Made by a program: the position numbers and the translations under genes
Notes under the pieces: model-generated
Databases searched by the model: none
The model's input: only the letters and a program-made list of their open reading frames with translations
Told to the model about the DNA's origin: nothing
Assembly: GCF_002749615.1 (NCBI RefSeq)
Contig: NZ_CP024201.1
Location: forward strand, 2,728,001 to 2,792,000
Direction: 5' to 3'
Source: Caulobacter mirabilis
GTDB lineage: Bacteria; Pseudomonadota; Alphaproteobacteria; Caulobacterales; Caulobacteraceae
DNA length: 64,000 nt
Shown: piece after piece, positions 21,763 to 30,932 of the stretch
Layout: every line of letters begins with the position of its first letter
Position numbering within the stretch: the stretch's first letter is position 1

Positions 21763-24483
21763 ATGACTCTTTCCAGCCGCAGGCGCTCCCGCCTGCTGAC
21801 GACCTGCAGCCTGACGCCCGCCGTCCTGGCCGCCTGCGTGGCCGGCGCCGCCGTCGCCCAGACCGAAGACGCCTCCGAGGTCGAGGCCATCGTCGTCACC
21901 GGTTCGCGTATCGACCGCGCCGGTTTCGAGGCGCCGACTCCGACCGTGAAGATCACCGCCGAGCAGCTGACCGTCGGCGCGCGCAGCAACGTCGCCGCCG
22001 CGCTGAACGACATGCCGCAGTTCCGCGCGACCACCTCGCCGCAGACCACCGGCACCAACACCGGCGCCGGCAACGCGCCCCTCGACCTGCGCGGGCTGGG
22101 CATCAGCCGCACCCTCATCCTGCTGGATGGTCGCCGCTTCTCGAGCGAGAACGACCTGAACGCGATCCCGAACGTCCTGATCAAGGGCGTCGACGTGGTC
22201 ACCGGCGGCGCTTCGGCCGCCTGGGGCTCGGGCGCCGTCGCCGGCGTCGCCAACATCACGATCAACCGCACCCTCGAGGGCGGCAAGTTCGGGGCGCAGT
22301 ACGGCATCTCGTCGTACGACGACGCGGAAGAGTTCCGCTTCGAAGGCGCCTACGGCGCCGCCTTCGCCGACGGTCGCGGCCACTTCGTCATCGGCGGCGA
22401 ATACCTGCACAACGACGGCGTCACGCCGAAGGTCTCTCGCCCCAACGTCGGCCGCTGGGCCCAGGTTTCAGCCGGCCCCGACACCGACGCCTTCATCAAC
22501 GTCGGCGATGTCGGCTTCTCCAACGCCGCCTATGGCGGCCTGATCCTGTCCGGCATCTACAAGGGCAAGGTCTTCAACCCCGACGGCTCCCTGCGCAACT
22601 TCCAGTACGGCCGGGTGGACAAGACGCTGATGGTCGGCGGGGAAGGCCCGTCCAACGACGACCTGAGCCCCCTCGTCACGCCGCAGCAACGCTACAATCT
22701 CCTCGCCAGCGTCACCTACGACCTGACCGACAACGTCAAGCTGACGGCCGACGTGCGCCACGCCCGGATGTGGAACGACTACATCTGGTTCGGCGACCAC
22801 AACCGCGGCAACCTGACCATCAAGTCGGACAACGCCTTCCTGCCGCAGGCCATGAAGGACGCCCTGGCGTCGGCGGGCGAGACCAGCTTCACGATGGGCC
22901 GATTCAATTCCGACCTGTCCTACTCGCGCATCGACTTCGAGCGGGTGACCACCCAGCTGACCTTCGCGCTCGACGGCACGATCGGCGACGGCTGGCGCTG
23001 GAGCGGCTACGTCAGCCACGGCGAGTACGAGAACAACATCGACACCCCCGGCTTCCTGCTGACCAAGGAGTACGCCCAGGCCGTCGACTCCGTCCTCCGC
23101 CCCGGCACGAACACCCCGATCTGCCGCGTCGCCCTGACCGACCCGAGCACCAACTGCGTCCCGATCAACCTGTTCGGCCTGGGCGCGCCCAGCAAGGAAG
23201 CCATCGCCTACGTGACCGGCACGCCGCAGCAGCGCGCCCGCACCACTCTCGACGTAGGCGGGATCAGCCTGCGCGGCGAGCCCTTCAGCCTGCCCGCGGG
23301 CGATGTCTCGATCGCCGTGGGCGCCGAAGCCCGGCGCGAGAAGGTCGTTCAGCACGCCGGCGCGCTCGACCGCGCCAAGGCGTTCCAGACCTTCAGCTTC
23401 TCGGACATGAGCGGCGAGTTCACCGTCAAGGAGGCCTTCGCTGAAGTCCTGGTTCCGCTCGTCGCGGACGTGCCGGTGTTCAACCGCCTCGAACTGAACG
23501 CCGCCGCGCGTATCTCGGACTACGACACCAGCGGATCGATCTGGTCCTGGAAGGTCGGCGCGACGAACGAGTTCTTCCCGGGCTTCCGCGGCCGCATCAC
23601 GCAGTCACGCGACATCCGTTCGGCCAACCTGACGGAGCTCTTCACCACGACAACGATCGGCTACAACTGGATCAACGATCCGAGAACGCCGACGAGGCCC
23701 GCCGAAACCGTCTACGTCAAGAATATCGGCGGCGGTAACCCGAACCTGAAGCCCGAAACGGCGGACACGCTCACCCTGGGCGTGACCTATGCGCCGCCGG
23801 CGATCGCCGGGCTGAACATGTCGCTCGACTACTTCCATATCAAGATCGACGACGTCATCACCACGATCGCGCCGCAGGACGTCGTTACGCGCTGCTCGCT
23901 CGGCAACCTCGACCTCTGCTCGCGGATCACCCGCGACAACGCCGGATCGCTCCTCGAGACCCGCTCGACCTACGTGAACCTGTCCAAGTACGAGACCGAC
24001 GGCTTCGACGCCGAGGTTTCCTACACCACCTCGCTGGACAGCTTCTTCGAAGGCGCGCCGGGCCGCGTGAACCTGCGCCTCGTCGGCACCTGGGTGAACA
24101 GCCTGACGACCGACGACGGCGTCAAGGAGATCGAGTACGTCCGCTCGCAGGGCTACTCGTTCGGCCTCGGCGTGCCGAAGCTCCGACTGAACGGCACGCT
24201 CGGCTGGAAGGGCGACGACGCCAGCGCCTACATCCGCGCCCGCTACATCTCCGAGGGCGCGTACAACAGCACCGTCAAGCTCGTGAACAACCACATCGAG
24301 GCGTTCACCTACGTCGACATCGGCGGCACGGTGAACCTGCCTGACTTCCAGGGCAACAAGGTCGAGCTCTACGGCAACATCACCAACCTGTTCGATAAGG
24401 ATCCGCCTCCGGGATCGCTGTACTCGCCCTACTACGACGTGATCGGCCGGTACTTCACGGTCGGGGCGCGGCTGAGCTTCTGA
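21763..24483 (+). CDS. TonB-dependent outer membrane receptor under glycine riboswitch
   Basis: 906 aa. Signal peptide (MTLSSRRRSR... to AAVAQ, about 36 residues), TonB-box-like EAIVVTGSRI, then the plug domain (NVAAALNDMPQF, LDLRGLGISRTLILLDGRR, VDVVTGGASAAWGSGAVAGV). A 22-strand barrel follows and ends in the aromatic C-terminus YFTVGARLSF. It belongs to the IroN/oar-like group common in Caulobacterales, for which peptides or oligosaccharides are usual guesses. A tandem glycine riboswitch in the leader and an S9 peptidase 75 bases downstream point to uptake of glycine-containing peptides (inference). Confidence 0.93.
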   Translation: MTLSSRRRSRLLTTCSLTPAVLAACVAGAAVAQTEDASEVEAIVVTGSRIDRAGFEAPTPTVKITAEQLTVGARSNVAAALNDMPQFRATTSPQTTGTNTGAGNAPLDLRGLGISRTLILLDGRRFSSENDLNAIPNVLIKGVDVVTGGASAAWGSGAVAGVANITINRTLEGGKFGAQYGISSYDDAEEFRFEGAYGAAFADGRGHFVIGGEYLHNDGVTPKVSRPNVGRWAQVSAGPDTDAFINVGDVGFSNAAYGGLILSGIYKGKVFNPDGSLRNFQYGRVDKTLMVGGEGPSNDDLSPLVTPQQRYNLLASVTYDLTDNVKLTADVRHARMWNDYIWFGDHNRGNLTIKSDNAFLPQAMKDALASAGETSFTMGRFNSDLSYSRIDFERVTTQLTFALDGTIGDGWRWSGYVSHGEYENNIDTPGFLLTKEYAQAVDSVLRPGTNTPICRVALTDPSTNCVPINLFGLGAPSKEAIAYVTGTPQQRARTTLDVGGISLRGEPFSLPAGDVSIAVGAEARREKVVQHAGALDRAKAFQTFSFSDMSGEFTVKEAFAEVLVPLVADVPVFNRLELNAAARISDYDTSGSIWSWKVGATNEFFPGFRGRITQSRDIRSANLTELFTTTTIGYNWINDPRTPTRPAETVYVKNIGGGNPNLKPETADTLTLGVTYAPPAIAGLNMSLDYFHIKIDDVITTIAPQDVVTRCSLGNLDLCSRITRDNAGSLLETRSTYVNLSKYETDGFDAEVSYTTSLDSFFEGAPGRVNLRLVGTWVNSLTTDDGVKEIEYVRSQGYSFGLGVPKLRLNGTLGWKGDDASAYIRARYISEGAYNSTVKLVNNHIEAFTYVDIGGTVNLPDFQGNKVELYGNITNLFDKDPPPGSLYSPYYDVIGRYFTVGARLSF

Positions 24484-24500
24484 CGCCGGCCTGACGCCCA

Positions 24501-24545
24501 GCCGCCGGTCCCTCCCCCAGCCTCGGGGACCGGCGGCGCCCTCTT
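24501..24545 (+). terminator. Strong hairpin between receptor and peptidase genes
   Basis: Perfect 12-bp stem GCCGCCGGTCCC (24501-24512) / GGGACCGGCGGC (24526-24537) with a 13-base loop, followed by GCCCTCTTTC. The T tract is weak, so partial termination or mRNA 3' end protection is more likely than complete stop. It would let the receptor be expressed above the peptidase. Confidence 0.6.
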
Positions 24546-24558
24546 TCTGGAGTTCCCG

Positions 24559-26502
24559 ATGATTTCCCGTATCGCCCTCGCGATCGCTATCGGACTGACG
24601 GCCGCCCCGGCCCTGGCCGAAGCCCCCCGCCCCGCCGCCATCGTCGCCGACGGCCTGCCGCCGATCCCCGACGCCCTCGTCGCCGCGACCCAGCCCTACA
24701 TGCAGGCGCGCCGCGCCGACTTCCTCGGCTGGAACCCCGTCGACCGCTCGATGCTGGTCAAGACCCGCTTCGGCAACGCCAACCAGGTGCACGCCGTCGG
24801 CGCGCCTGGCGCGGATCGCCGCCAACTGAGCTTCGAGAACGAGCCGATCCTGACCGGGGCGCTGTCCCCGGACGGCCGCACCCTGGTGGTGCAGAAGGAT
24901 CAGGGCGGCGCCGAGTTCTACCAGCTCTACACCCTGGCCGACGGCCGCCTGACCCTGTTGACCGACGGCAAGAGCCGCAACTGGTTCGGCGCCTGGAACC
25001 GGGACGGCAGCCTGATCGGCTACTCCTCCACGCGCCGTAACGGGACCGACGCCGACCTCTATGTCAGCGATCCCGGCAAGCCCGGCTCCGAGCGGATGGT
25101 CGCCCAGGTCAGCGGCGGCGGCTGGAACATCGCCGACTTCTCCGCCGACGGCCGCACCGCGCTGATCGTCAACCGGATGTCGATCAACAAGGCGGTCGTC
25201 TACGAGCTGGATCTGGCCGGCGGCAAACTGACCGCCGTGACTGATCCCAAGGGCGAGGTCTCCTACGTCGGCGCCCGGTACGCTCCGGACGGGTCGATCT
25301 GGGCCACGTCCGACAAGGACTCCGACTTCCTGCGCCTTGGCCGGATCGAGCGGAAGGGCGGCAAGTTCGTCCCCGTCAGCAAGGACCTCCGCTGGGACGT
25401 CAGCGATTTCGCGGTCTCGCCGGACGGAAGCTTCGTCGCCTACGCCGTCAACGAGGCGGGCGTGTCGCGCCTGCGCGTCCTGGATGTCGCCACCGGCGGG
25501 GTCCGCAACGTCGACGGCCTGCCCGCGGGGGTGATCCCCTACGCGATCGGCTCGGCCATCGAGATCGCGCCCTGGGGCGACATCGGCCTGAGCCTGTCCT
25601 CGGCCAAGGTGGCCGGCGACGCCTTCTCGATCGATTCCAAGACGCTGAACGTCACCCAATGGACCCGCAGCGAAACCGGCGGCCTCGACCCGGCGGCCAA
25701 CGTCGAGCCGCGCTTGGTCGAAATCCCCAGCTTCGACGGCGAGACGGTGTCCGGCTTCCTCTATCAGCCCGACCCGGCCAAGTTCCCCGGCAAGCGGCCG
25801 CTGATCGTCGACATCCACGGCGGACCGGAAGGCCAGACCCGGCCGGAGTTTCTGGGTCCGTACAACTATATGCTCAACGAGCTGGGCGTGGCGCTGTTCT
25901 TCCCGAACGTCCGTGGCTCGAGCGGCTACGGCAAGCGGTTCGTGAACCTCGACAACGGCCCGTGGAAGCGCGAGGACTCGGTGAAGGATATCGGCGCCTT
26001 CCTCGATGTCCTGGCCAAGGAGCCGTCGCTGGACACCGATCGCTTCGCGGTGACCGGCCTCTCCTACGGCGGCTACATGTGCTACGCGACGACGATCCGC
26101 TACGGCGACCGCCTGAAGGGCGCGAACTGCTACGTCGCCATCTCCAACTTCGTCACCTTCCTGGAGAACACCCAGTCCTACCGGCGCGATCTGCGTCGGG
26201 TGGAGTATGGCGACGAGCGTGATCCCAAGCAGCGCGCCCAGCTTCAGGCGATCTCGCCGCTGACCAGCGTAGACAAGATCAAGATCCCGATGCTGATCGC
26301 GACGGGCGGCAACGACCCGCGCGTGCCGGCCTCGGAGGCGGACCAGATCGTCAAGGCCATCCGCGATAACGGCGGTCAGGTCTGGCACCTGCTGGCGCAG
26401 AACGACGGCCACGTTTTCCGCAAGAAGGAGAACGAGGACTACTACTTCTGGACCGGCCTGGAGTTCTGGCGGCGGACGCTGCTGAACGACACGGCCAAAT
26501 GA
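24559..26502 (+). CDS. S9-family (prolyl oligopeptidase-like) secreted peptidase
   Basis: 647 aa. Signal peptide of about 20 residues (MISRIALAIAIGLTAAPALA). A seven-bladed beta-propeller (about 60-390) includes repeated segments such as GALSPDGRTLVVQKD and FAVSPDGSFVAYAVN. The C-terminal alpha/beta hydrolase domain has the oxyanion region DIHGGPEGQ, nucleophile GLSYGGYM, Asp in GGNDPRVPASEAD and His in NDGHVFRKKEN. Such enzymes cleave short peptides, often after Pro or Ala. Secretion to the periplasm and location after a TonB receptor suggest trimming of imported peptides. SD TGGAG lies eight or so bases before the ATG. Confidence 0.93.
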   Translation: MISRIALAIAIGLTAAPALAEAPRPAAIVADGLPPIPDALVAATQPYMQARRADFLGWNPVDRSMLVKTRFGNANQVHAVGAPGADRRQLSFENEPILTGALSPDGRTLVVQKDQGGAEFYQLYTLADGRLTLLTDGKSRNWFGAWNRDGSLIGYSSTRRNGTDADLYVSDPGKPGSERMVAQVSGGGWNIADFSADGRTALIVNRMSINKAVVYELDLAGGKLTAVTDPKGEVSYVGARYAPDGSIWATSDKDSDFLRLGRIERKGGKFVPVSKDLRWDVSDFAVSPDGSFVAYAVNEAGVSRLRVLDVATGGVRNVDGLPAGVIPYAIGSAIEIAPWGDIGLSLSSAKVAGDAFSIDSKTLNVTQWTRSETGGLDPAANVEPRLVEIPSFDGETVSGFLYQPDPAKFPGKRPLIVDIHGGPEGQTRPEFLGPYNYMLNELGVALFFPNVRGSSGYGKRFVNLDNGPWKREDSVKDIGAFLDVLAKEPSLDTDRFAVTGLSYGGYMCYATTIRYGDRLKGANCYVAISNFVTFLENTQSYRRDLRRVEYGDERDPKQRAQLQAISPLTSVDKIKIPMLIATGGNDPRVPASEADQIVKAIRDNGGQVWHLLAQNDGHVFRKKENEDYYFWTGLEFWRRTLLNDTAK

Positions 26503-27560
26503 CCCTTGGGGCGCGACGACGCCCCTCTGCCGTCGCGCCTCCTTTTTTCTTCCTCCTGGAGCGGTCCATCAACGCCCTTCGCGTCGCCCTCGTCGCATCG
26601 GCGTTCGCCGCCTTGCCCGCCTTCGCCGCCGAGCCTGCGGCGTCGGCGGTGCGGGTCGATCACCACATGCACGTCCACTCGCCGGCGATCCTAGGGTTCC
26701 TCGAAGGCTACTGCGCCAGCCCCGGACGGACCTCGCCCTGCCCGCCCGCCTTCACCAAGCCCCTCACGACCGATGATCTGCTCAGGGATATGGACGCCGC
26801 CGGCGTTCAGAAGGGCTGGCTGATGTCGACGGCCTATCTGGCGCAGAGCCCGATGATGGTTCCGGCCGCGCCGAACGCCGTCGACATCCTGCGGTCCGCC
26901 AACGACTTCACCGTCGCCCAGGCCCGCGCGCATCCCGACCGCCTCGCCGCCTTCATCGGCGTCAATCCGCTGACCGACGCCGCGTCGCCCGAGATCGCTC
27001 GCTGGAAGGGCGACCCGGCCGTGACCGGGATCAAGCTCCATCTCACCAACTCGGGTCTGGACCTGCGCGCGCCGGATCAAACTGCAAGGCTCGCGGCCGT
27101 GTTTCGCGCCGCCGCGGCCAACGGCTGGGTCATCATGGTCCACATGCGCACCCGGGCGGAAGACTACGGCGCCCGGGATGCCGAGATCTTCCTGCGCGAC
27201 GTCCTGCCCGCGGCCGGCGACGCGCCGGTGCTGATCGCGCATGCCGGCGGCTGGGGCGGAACCGACGTCCACACGCTCGGCGCCCTCGGCGCCTTCGCCG
27301 ATGCGATCGAACGCGAGCCTGCCATGCGAGACCGGTTGTGGTTCGACCTGGCCCAGGTGTTCAACGACAAGACCGCCACATCCGACCTGCAGGCCCTGGC
27401 CGGCCTCATCCGCCGGATCGGCCCCGACCGGTTCGTGACCGGCTCCGACTGGCCCTTCGCCGAGGACCTGAAGGGCTATTACGCCAGGACTTATCCGCGG
27501 CTGCCGCTGACGACGGAGGAGTGGCGCGCCGTCTCGGCGGCCGAGCCGGCGCGGAGATGA
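26499..27560 (+). CDS. Secreted amidohydrolase-family (TIM-barrel) metal hydrolase
   Basis: Up to 353 aa; amidohydrolase_2-type TIM barrel. Metal ligands are visible in VDHHMHVHS, VMVHM-like WVIMVHMRTRAED, LIAHAGGWGG, and the terminal GSDWPFAED. A hydrophobic signal (INALRVALVASAFAALPAFA) lies at residues 24-43 of the long frame. The 26499 ATG overlaps the peptidase stop by 4 bases, but that leader would contain an intrinsic terminator (26510-26548). The true start may therefore be non-ATG further on (CTG 26556 or ATC 26568). Family members hydrolyse C-N bonds or decarboxylate; the substrate is unknown, a peptide- or amino-acid-derived compound by context. Confidence 0.8.
   Translation: MTLGARRRPSAVAPPFFFLLERSINALRVALVASAFAALPAFAAEPAASAVRVDHHMHVHSPAILGFLEGYCASPGRTSPCPPAFTKPLTTDDLLRDMDAAGVQKGWLMSTAYLAQSPMMVPAAPNAVDILRSANDFTVAQARAHPDRLAAFIGVNPLTDAASPEIARWKGDPAVTGIKLHLTNSGLDLRAPDQTARLAAVFRAAAANGWVIMVHMRTRAEDYGARDAEIFLRDVLPAAGDAPVLIAHAGGWGGTDVHTLGALGAFADAIEREPAMRDRLWFDLAQVFNDKTATSDLQALAGLIRRIGPDRFVTGSDWPFAEDLKGYYARTYPRLPLTTEEWRAVSAAEPARR
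26510..26548 (+). terminator. Intrinsic terminator after the S9 peptidase gene
   Basis: Perfect 8-bp stem GGCGCGAC (26510-26517) / GTCGCGCC (26532-26539), then TCC and TTTTTT (26543-26548). It starts eight bases after the peptidase stop and lies inside the longest reading frame of the amidohydrolase. Confidence 0.75.
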
Positions 27561-27724
27561 CTTGAACCAAAGGGCGCGATCCGTTATCCGCCCTTCCAAG
27601 CGCCGATTTATTCCGAATTGCGGGCGCGTAAACAAATGCCGCTAAAGAGGAAGACCCGTGCGACCAGACCACAGTCCTGTGCGTACGGCGGCTTCGTCGG
27701 CGGTGAGCCTATGGAGCCTCACCC

Positions 27725-28045
27725 ATGTCAGCTTCCGCTGCCTTCGCTTCTCCCTCCATCCGTGACGAGGACTACGCCGCGCTCGACGGCCTGGCCGGCG
27801 GCAAGCCCCTGCGCCACCGCTACCGCATCACCTGCGCCACGCCGCTGGTCGTCGCCGACCTGCTGACCGCCGCGCAGGACGCGGGCGCCGCCGTCGGCGA
27901 CCTGCATCTGGCCGGCTACGGCGAGCATCACGAGATCCGCCTGCGCCTGACCGGCATCGGCTCCGCCGAGGCTCGCGGCCTGTCCGACCGCTTCCACGGC
28001 CTCGCCGGCGTGACCGCCTGCCAGGTGGAGCACCAGTGGACCTGA
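27725..28045 (+). CDS. Hypothetical protein, ACT-like
   Basis: 106 aa, soluble, with no signal peptide. The second half has an alternating beta-alpha pattern (RYRITCATPLVVADLLTAAQ, HEIRLRLTGIGSAEARGLSD, LAGVTACQVEHQW) that recalls small ferredoxin-like or ACT-type folds. No known family is recognised with confidence. It stands alone, 63 bases before a thioesterase gene on the same strand. The preceding 160 bases hold no gene; a TAAACAAATG at about 27629-27638 only partly matches the motif seen around 6.2 and 11.8 kb. Confidence 0.6.
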   Translation: MSASAAFASPSIRDEDYAALDGLAGGKPLRHRYRITCATPLVVADLLTAAQDAGAAVGDLHLAGYGEHHEIRLRLTGIGSAEARGLSDRFHGLAGVTACQVEHQWT

Positions 28046-28108
28046 CGGCTTGCCCGACCTAGCGGCGCCTCGCGTATCCTGGTGAAAACACAGACTCGGG
28101 GGCGACAT

Positions 28109-28534
28109 ATGAGCGACGTGAAGGACGATCTGAGCCGGACGCTGGGGCTGGTGCGCCGTATCGAGACGAACGCCGAAGGCCGCGCCGTCCTGGAGTACGA
28201 GGCCGGCCTGCACATGTGCCACTCCGGCGGCGTGGTCCAGGGCGGTTTCGTGACGGGCTGGATCGACGCGGCCATGGCCCACGCCGCCATCGCCATGGCC
28301 GGTCCGGGCGTCGTGCCAATGTCGCTGGAGCTGAAGGTCAGCTTCTTCGCCCCGGCCCGGCCCGGCCGCGTCATCGCCGAGGCCTGGGTCGAGCGTCGCG
28401 GCAAGCGAACCTGCTTCTTCGAGGGTCGCCTGCTCGATCCGGCCGGGACCGTCCTGGCCAAGGCCAGCTCGACCCTGATGCTGGCCGCCCGCGACCGCGT
28501 CGAAACGGCCGCCAGGGCGGCGACCGGCGGCTAG
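28109..28534 (+). CDS. PaaI-type hotdog thioesterase
   Basis: 141 aa from ATG 28109 (MSDVKDDLSRTLGLV), preceded by GGGGGCGA; an upstream in-frame start at 28082 adds nine non-conserved residues. The hotdog fold is indicated by HSGGVVQGGFVTGWIDAAMAHA, which is the usual active-site helix region, and SLELKVSFFAPARPGRVIAEA. Such enzymes hydrolyse acyl-CoA thioesters, often of aromatic acids. The stop shares CTAG (28531-28534) with the convergent ABC transporter gene. Confidence 0.88.
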   Translation: MSDVKDDLSRTLGLVRRIETNAEGRAVLEYEAGLHMCHSGGVVQGGFVTGWIDAAMAHAAIAMAGPGVVPMSLELKVSFFAPARPGRVIAEAWVERRGKRTCFFEGRLLDPAGTVLAKASSTLMLAARDRVETAARAATGG

Positions 28535-30099
28535 CCGGCCGCCAGCACCGGCGTCGCGGCGATCAGCTCGGCCGTGTAGGGATGGCTCGGCGTCTCGAAC
28601 ACGGCCATCGCCGGACCGTCCTCCACGATCCGCCCTTGGCGCATGACCATCACCCGGTCGGCGATCGCGCGCGCCACGGCCATGTCGTGGGTGACGAACA
28701 GACAGCCGACGTCCAGGCGACGGCTCAGATCCGCAAGCAGCCGCAGCACGCCGGCGCGGACGGTGACGTCCAGGGCGGACACCGCCTCGTCCATGACCAG
28801 GATCTTCGGCTCGACGATCAGCGCCCGGGCGATGGCGATCCGCTGCCGCTGGCCGCCTGAGAACTGGTGCGGCAGGCGATCGGCGGCCTCGGCGGACAAG
28901 CCGACCTCGACCAGCGCTGTCTCGACACGGCGGCGGCGCTCGGCGGGCGCGACGGCCGCGTCCAGCAGGTGGAGCGGTTCGGCGACGATCCGCTCCACCG
29001 TCCAGCGCGGGTCGAAGCTGCTGTGGGGGTCCTGCAGCACCGCCTGGATCTGGCGACGCTGCGCCCGCAGGACGGTCCGGTCCCGAGCGGGGAAGACCGC
29101 TCCGCCGACGCGGACGACGCCGCCCTGTAGCGGCTCCAGCCCCAGGGCGGCGCGCGCCAGAGTGGACTTGCCCGAGCCGGACTCCCCGACCAGGGCCACC
29201 GTCTCGCCGGGACGAACCGCGAAGCTCGCCCCGGACACCGCGAACACCGCTGCGCCTCTCCGCGACGCCGGCGCGTAGCGGCGTGTGACCTCGACCATCT
29301 CCAGCACCGGCGGTTCATCGCGTGGCGGGACCTGCGCCTTGGGCGCCAGGGCGGCGTCGGCGACCAGGCGACGGGTGTAGTCGTGCGACGGGCCGGAGAT
29401 CAGCTGACGGGCGGCGCCCTGCTCCACGATGCGACCGCTCTGCATCACGGCGATCCGGTCGGCGACCTGGGCCACCACGGCGAGGTCATGGCTGACCAGG
29501 ATCAGGCCAAGGCCTTCCTCCCGCGCCAGCGTCCCGAGCAGATCGAGGATCACCGCCTGGGTGGTTACGTCGAGCGCGGTCGTCGGTTCGTCGGCGATCA
29601 GCAACCGCGGCCCTCGCGCCAGGGCGACGGCGATGGCCGCGCGCTGCCGCTGGCCGCCGGACAGCTGGTGCGGAAAGCGCCCGGGGTCGACGCCGGCCAG
29701 CCCCACACGGTCCAGCAGGCTCTGGGTTCGAGCCTTGGCCTCGCGTCGGCGGCCAGGATCCAGGCGCACCGCCTCCGCGACCTGGTCCCCGATCCGCATC
29801 AGCGGATTGAGCGCGGTCATGGGTTCCTGGAAAACCAGCCCGATCTGTGCGCCGCGCAGCGCGATCCGGCGCGGCGCGGCTGCGGTCAGCAGGTCCTCCC
29901 CGTCGAACAGGATGCGCCCGCCAAGCCATGCTTGGGCGGGTTGCAGACCGACGACGGAGAGACCCGTCAACGACTTGCCCGAACCGGACTCCCCCACCAG
30001 TCCCAGGATTTCACCCGGCTCCACCACAAAGGACACGCCGTCGAGCAGCGTGCGGTCGCCGATCGCCAACGTCAGGGTCTCCACCTGCAGGAGGCTCAT
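28531..30099 (-). CDS. Double ATP-binding protein of oligopeptide-type ABC importer
   Basis: 522 aa from ATG 30099 (MSLLQVETLTLAIGD); a longer frame runs back through the permease gene and is rejected. Two complete ABC modules are fused. The first has Walker A GESGSGKS, signature LSGGQRQR and Walker B LLIADEP; the second has GESGSGKS, FSGGQRQR and ILVMDEA. This is the DppD-DppF or YejF arrangement. It powers the importer formed with the two membrane genes just upstream and overlaps the permease by 4 bases (30096-30099). GGGAGA precedes the start. Confidence 0.93.
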   Translation of the reverse strand: MSLLQVETLTLAIGDRTLLDGVSFVVEPGEILGLVGESGSGKSLTGLSVVGLQPAQAWLGGRILFDGEDLLTAAAPRRIALRGAQIGLVFQEPMTALNPLMRIGDQVAEAVRLDPGRRREAKARTQSLLDRVGLAGVDPGRFPHQLSGGQRQRAAIAVALARGPRLLIADEPTTALDVTTQAVILDLLGTLAREEGLGLILVSHDLAVVAQVADRIAVMQSGRIVEQGAARQLISGPSHDYTRRLVADAALAPKAQVPPRDEPPVLEMVEVTRRYAPASRRGAAVFAVSGASFAVRPGETVALVGESGSGKSTLARAALGLEPLQGGVVRVGGAVFPARDRTVLRAQRRQIQAVLQDPHSSFDPRWTVERIVAEPLHLLDAAVAPAERRRRVETALVEVGLSAEAADRLPHQFSGGQRQRIAIARALIVEPKILVMDEAVSALDVTVRAGVLRLLADLSRRLDVGCLFVTHDMAVARAIADRVMVMRQGRIVEDGPAMAVFETPSHPYTAELIAATPVLAAG

Positions 30100-30932
30100 C
30101 GTCGATCTCCCTGCAAACGTGGATCCAGTCGGTCGCGCAGGCCGTCGCCGACCAGGTTCAGGCCCAGCACGGTGATCAGAATGGCCAGACCAGGGAACAG
30201 CGCCTGCAGCGGCGCGACGCCCATCAGAGTCTGGGCCTCGTTCAGCATCCGTCCCCAGCTCGGCGCCGGCGGCTGCGCCCCCAGGCCCACGTAGGACAGG
30301 CCCGCTTCGGCGATGACGGCGACCGAGGCCTGGATGCTCGCCTGCACGACCAGAAGGCCCACGAGGTTGGGCAGGATGTGCTGCCAGGAGATGGCGGCGG
30401 TCCCCTTCCCGGCGATCCGGGCCGCCAGGACGAAGTCCCGGCTCCACAGCGACAGCGCGGCGCCGCGCGTGACACGGGCGAACACCGGCACGTTGAAGAT
30501 CCCGATGGCCAGGATCACCGCGAGCGCCCCCGGCCCGAGCGTCGCCGTCAGCAGGATGGCCAGGATCAGCGCCGGGAAGGCGAAGACCACGTCGCCGGCG
30601 CGCATGATCAGGTCGTCGAGCCATCCGCCGCGGGCAGAGGCCAGCAGCCCGATCGGCGCGCCCACCGCGACGCCCAGCGCCACGGCGGCCAAGGCCGCCC
30701 CCAGCGTCGTCCGCGCCCCGACCATCAGCATTGACAATACGTCCCGGCCGTAGTGGTCGGTTCCCAGCCCATGCGCGGCGTTCGGCGTCTGAAGGCGCTG
30801 GTCGACGGCCACCCCGCTCCAATCGCCCGGCGTCCATGCCAGCGACAGCAGGGCGGCGCCGGCGACAAGACCCAGCAGCGCCAGGCCGATGGTCAGGCTG
30901 ACCTGGCCAGGCGGTCGACGACGGGCGCTCAT
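30096..30932 (-). CDS. DppC-like ABC transporter permease
   Basis: 278 aa. An N-terminal helix (VSLTIGLALLGLVAGAALLSLAW) precedes the HGLGTDHYGRDVLSMLMVGAR signature of the OppC/DppC family. Five more helices and the EAA loop (AARIAGKGTAAISWQHILPN) that contacts the ATPase follow. It would pair with the permease half of the next gene upstream. It overlaps both neighbours by 4 bases (30096-30099 and 30929-30932), so the whole importer is translationally coupled. Confidence 0.93.
   Translation of the reverse strand: MSARRRPPGQVSLTIGLALLGLVAGAALLSLAWTPGDWSGVAVDQRLQTPNAAHGLGTDHYGRDVLSMLMVGARTTLGAALAAVALGVAVGAPIGLLASARGGWLDDLIMRAGDVVFAFPALILAILLTATLGPGALAVILAIGIFNVPVFARVTRGAALSLWSRDFVLAARIAGKGTAAISWQHILPNLVGLLVVQASIQASVAVIAEAGLSYVGLGAQPPAPSWGRMLNEAQTLMGVAPLQALFPGLAILITVLGLNLVGDGLRDRLDPRLQGDRR

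Noticed and set aside
21433..22410. Minus-strand frame of 325 codons over the riboswitch and receptor start, and plus-strand frames 21443-21766 and 21421-21669
   Set aside because: They cover RNA aptamer sequence and the antisense of a clear TonB receptor; the products are low-complexity without recognised domains.
23605..26412. 935-codon minus-strand frame
   Set aside because: Antisense shadow of the TonB receptor and S9 peptidase, whose motifs are complete on the plus strand.
27629..27638. TAAACAAATG as a fourth copy of the TTGTTTACA element
   Set aside because: It lacks the full core and the flanking GCRATT, and no -10-like box lies at the 33-base distance.
30100..30837. N-terminal extension of the double ATP-binding protein
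   Set aside because: It runs through the permease gene in another frame; ATG 30099 has a ribosome site and begins exactly at the ABC domain.
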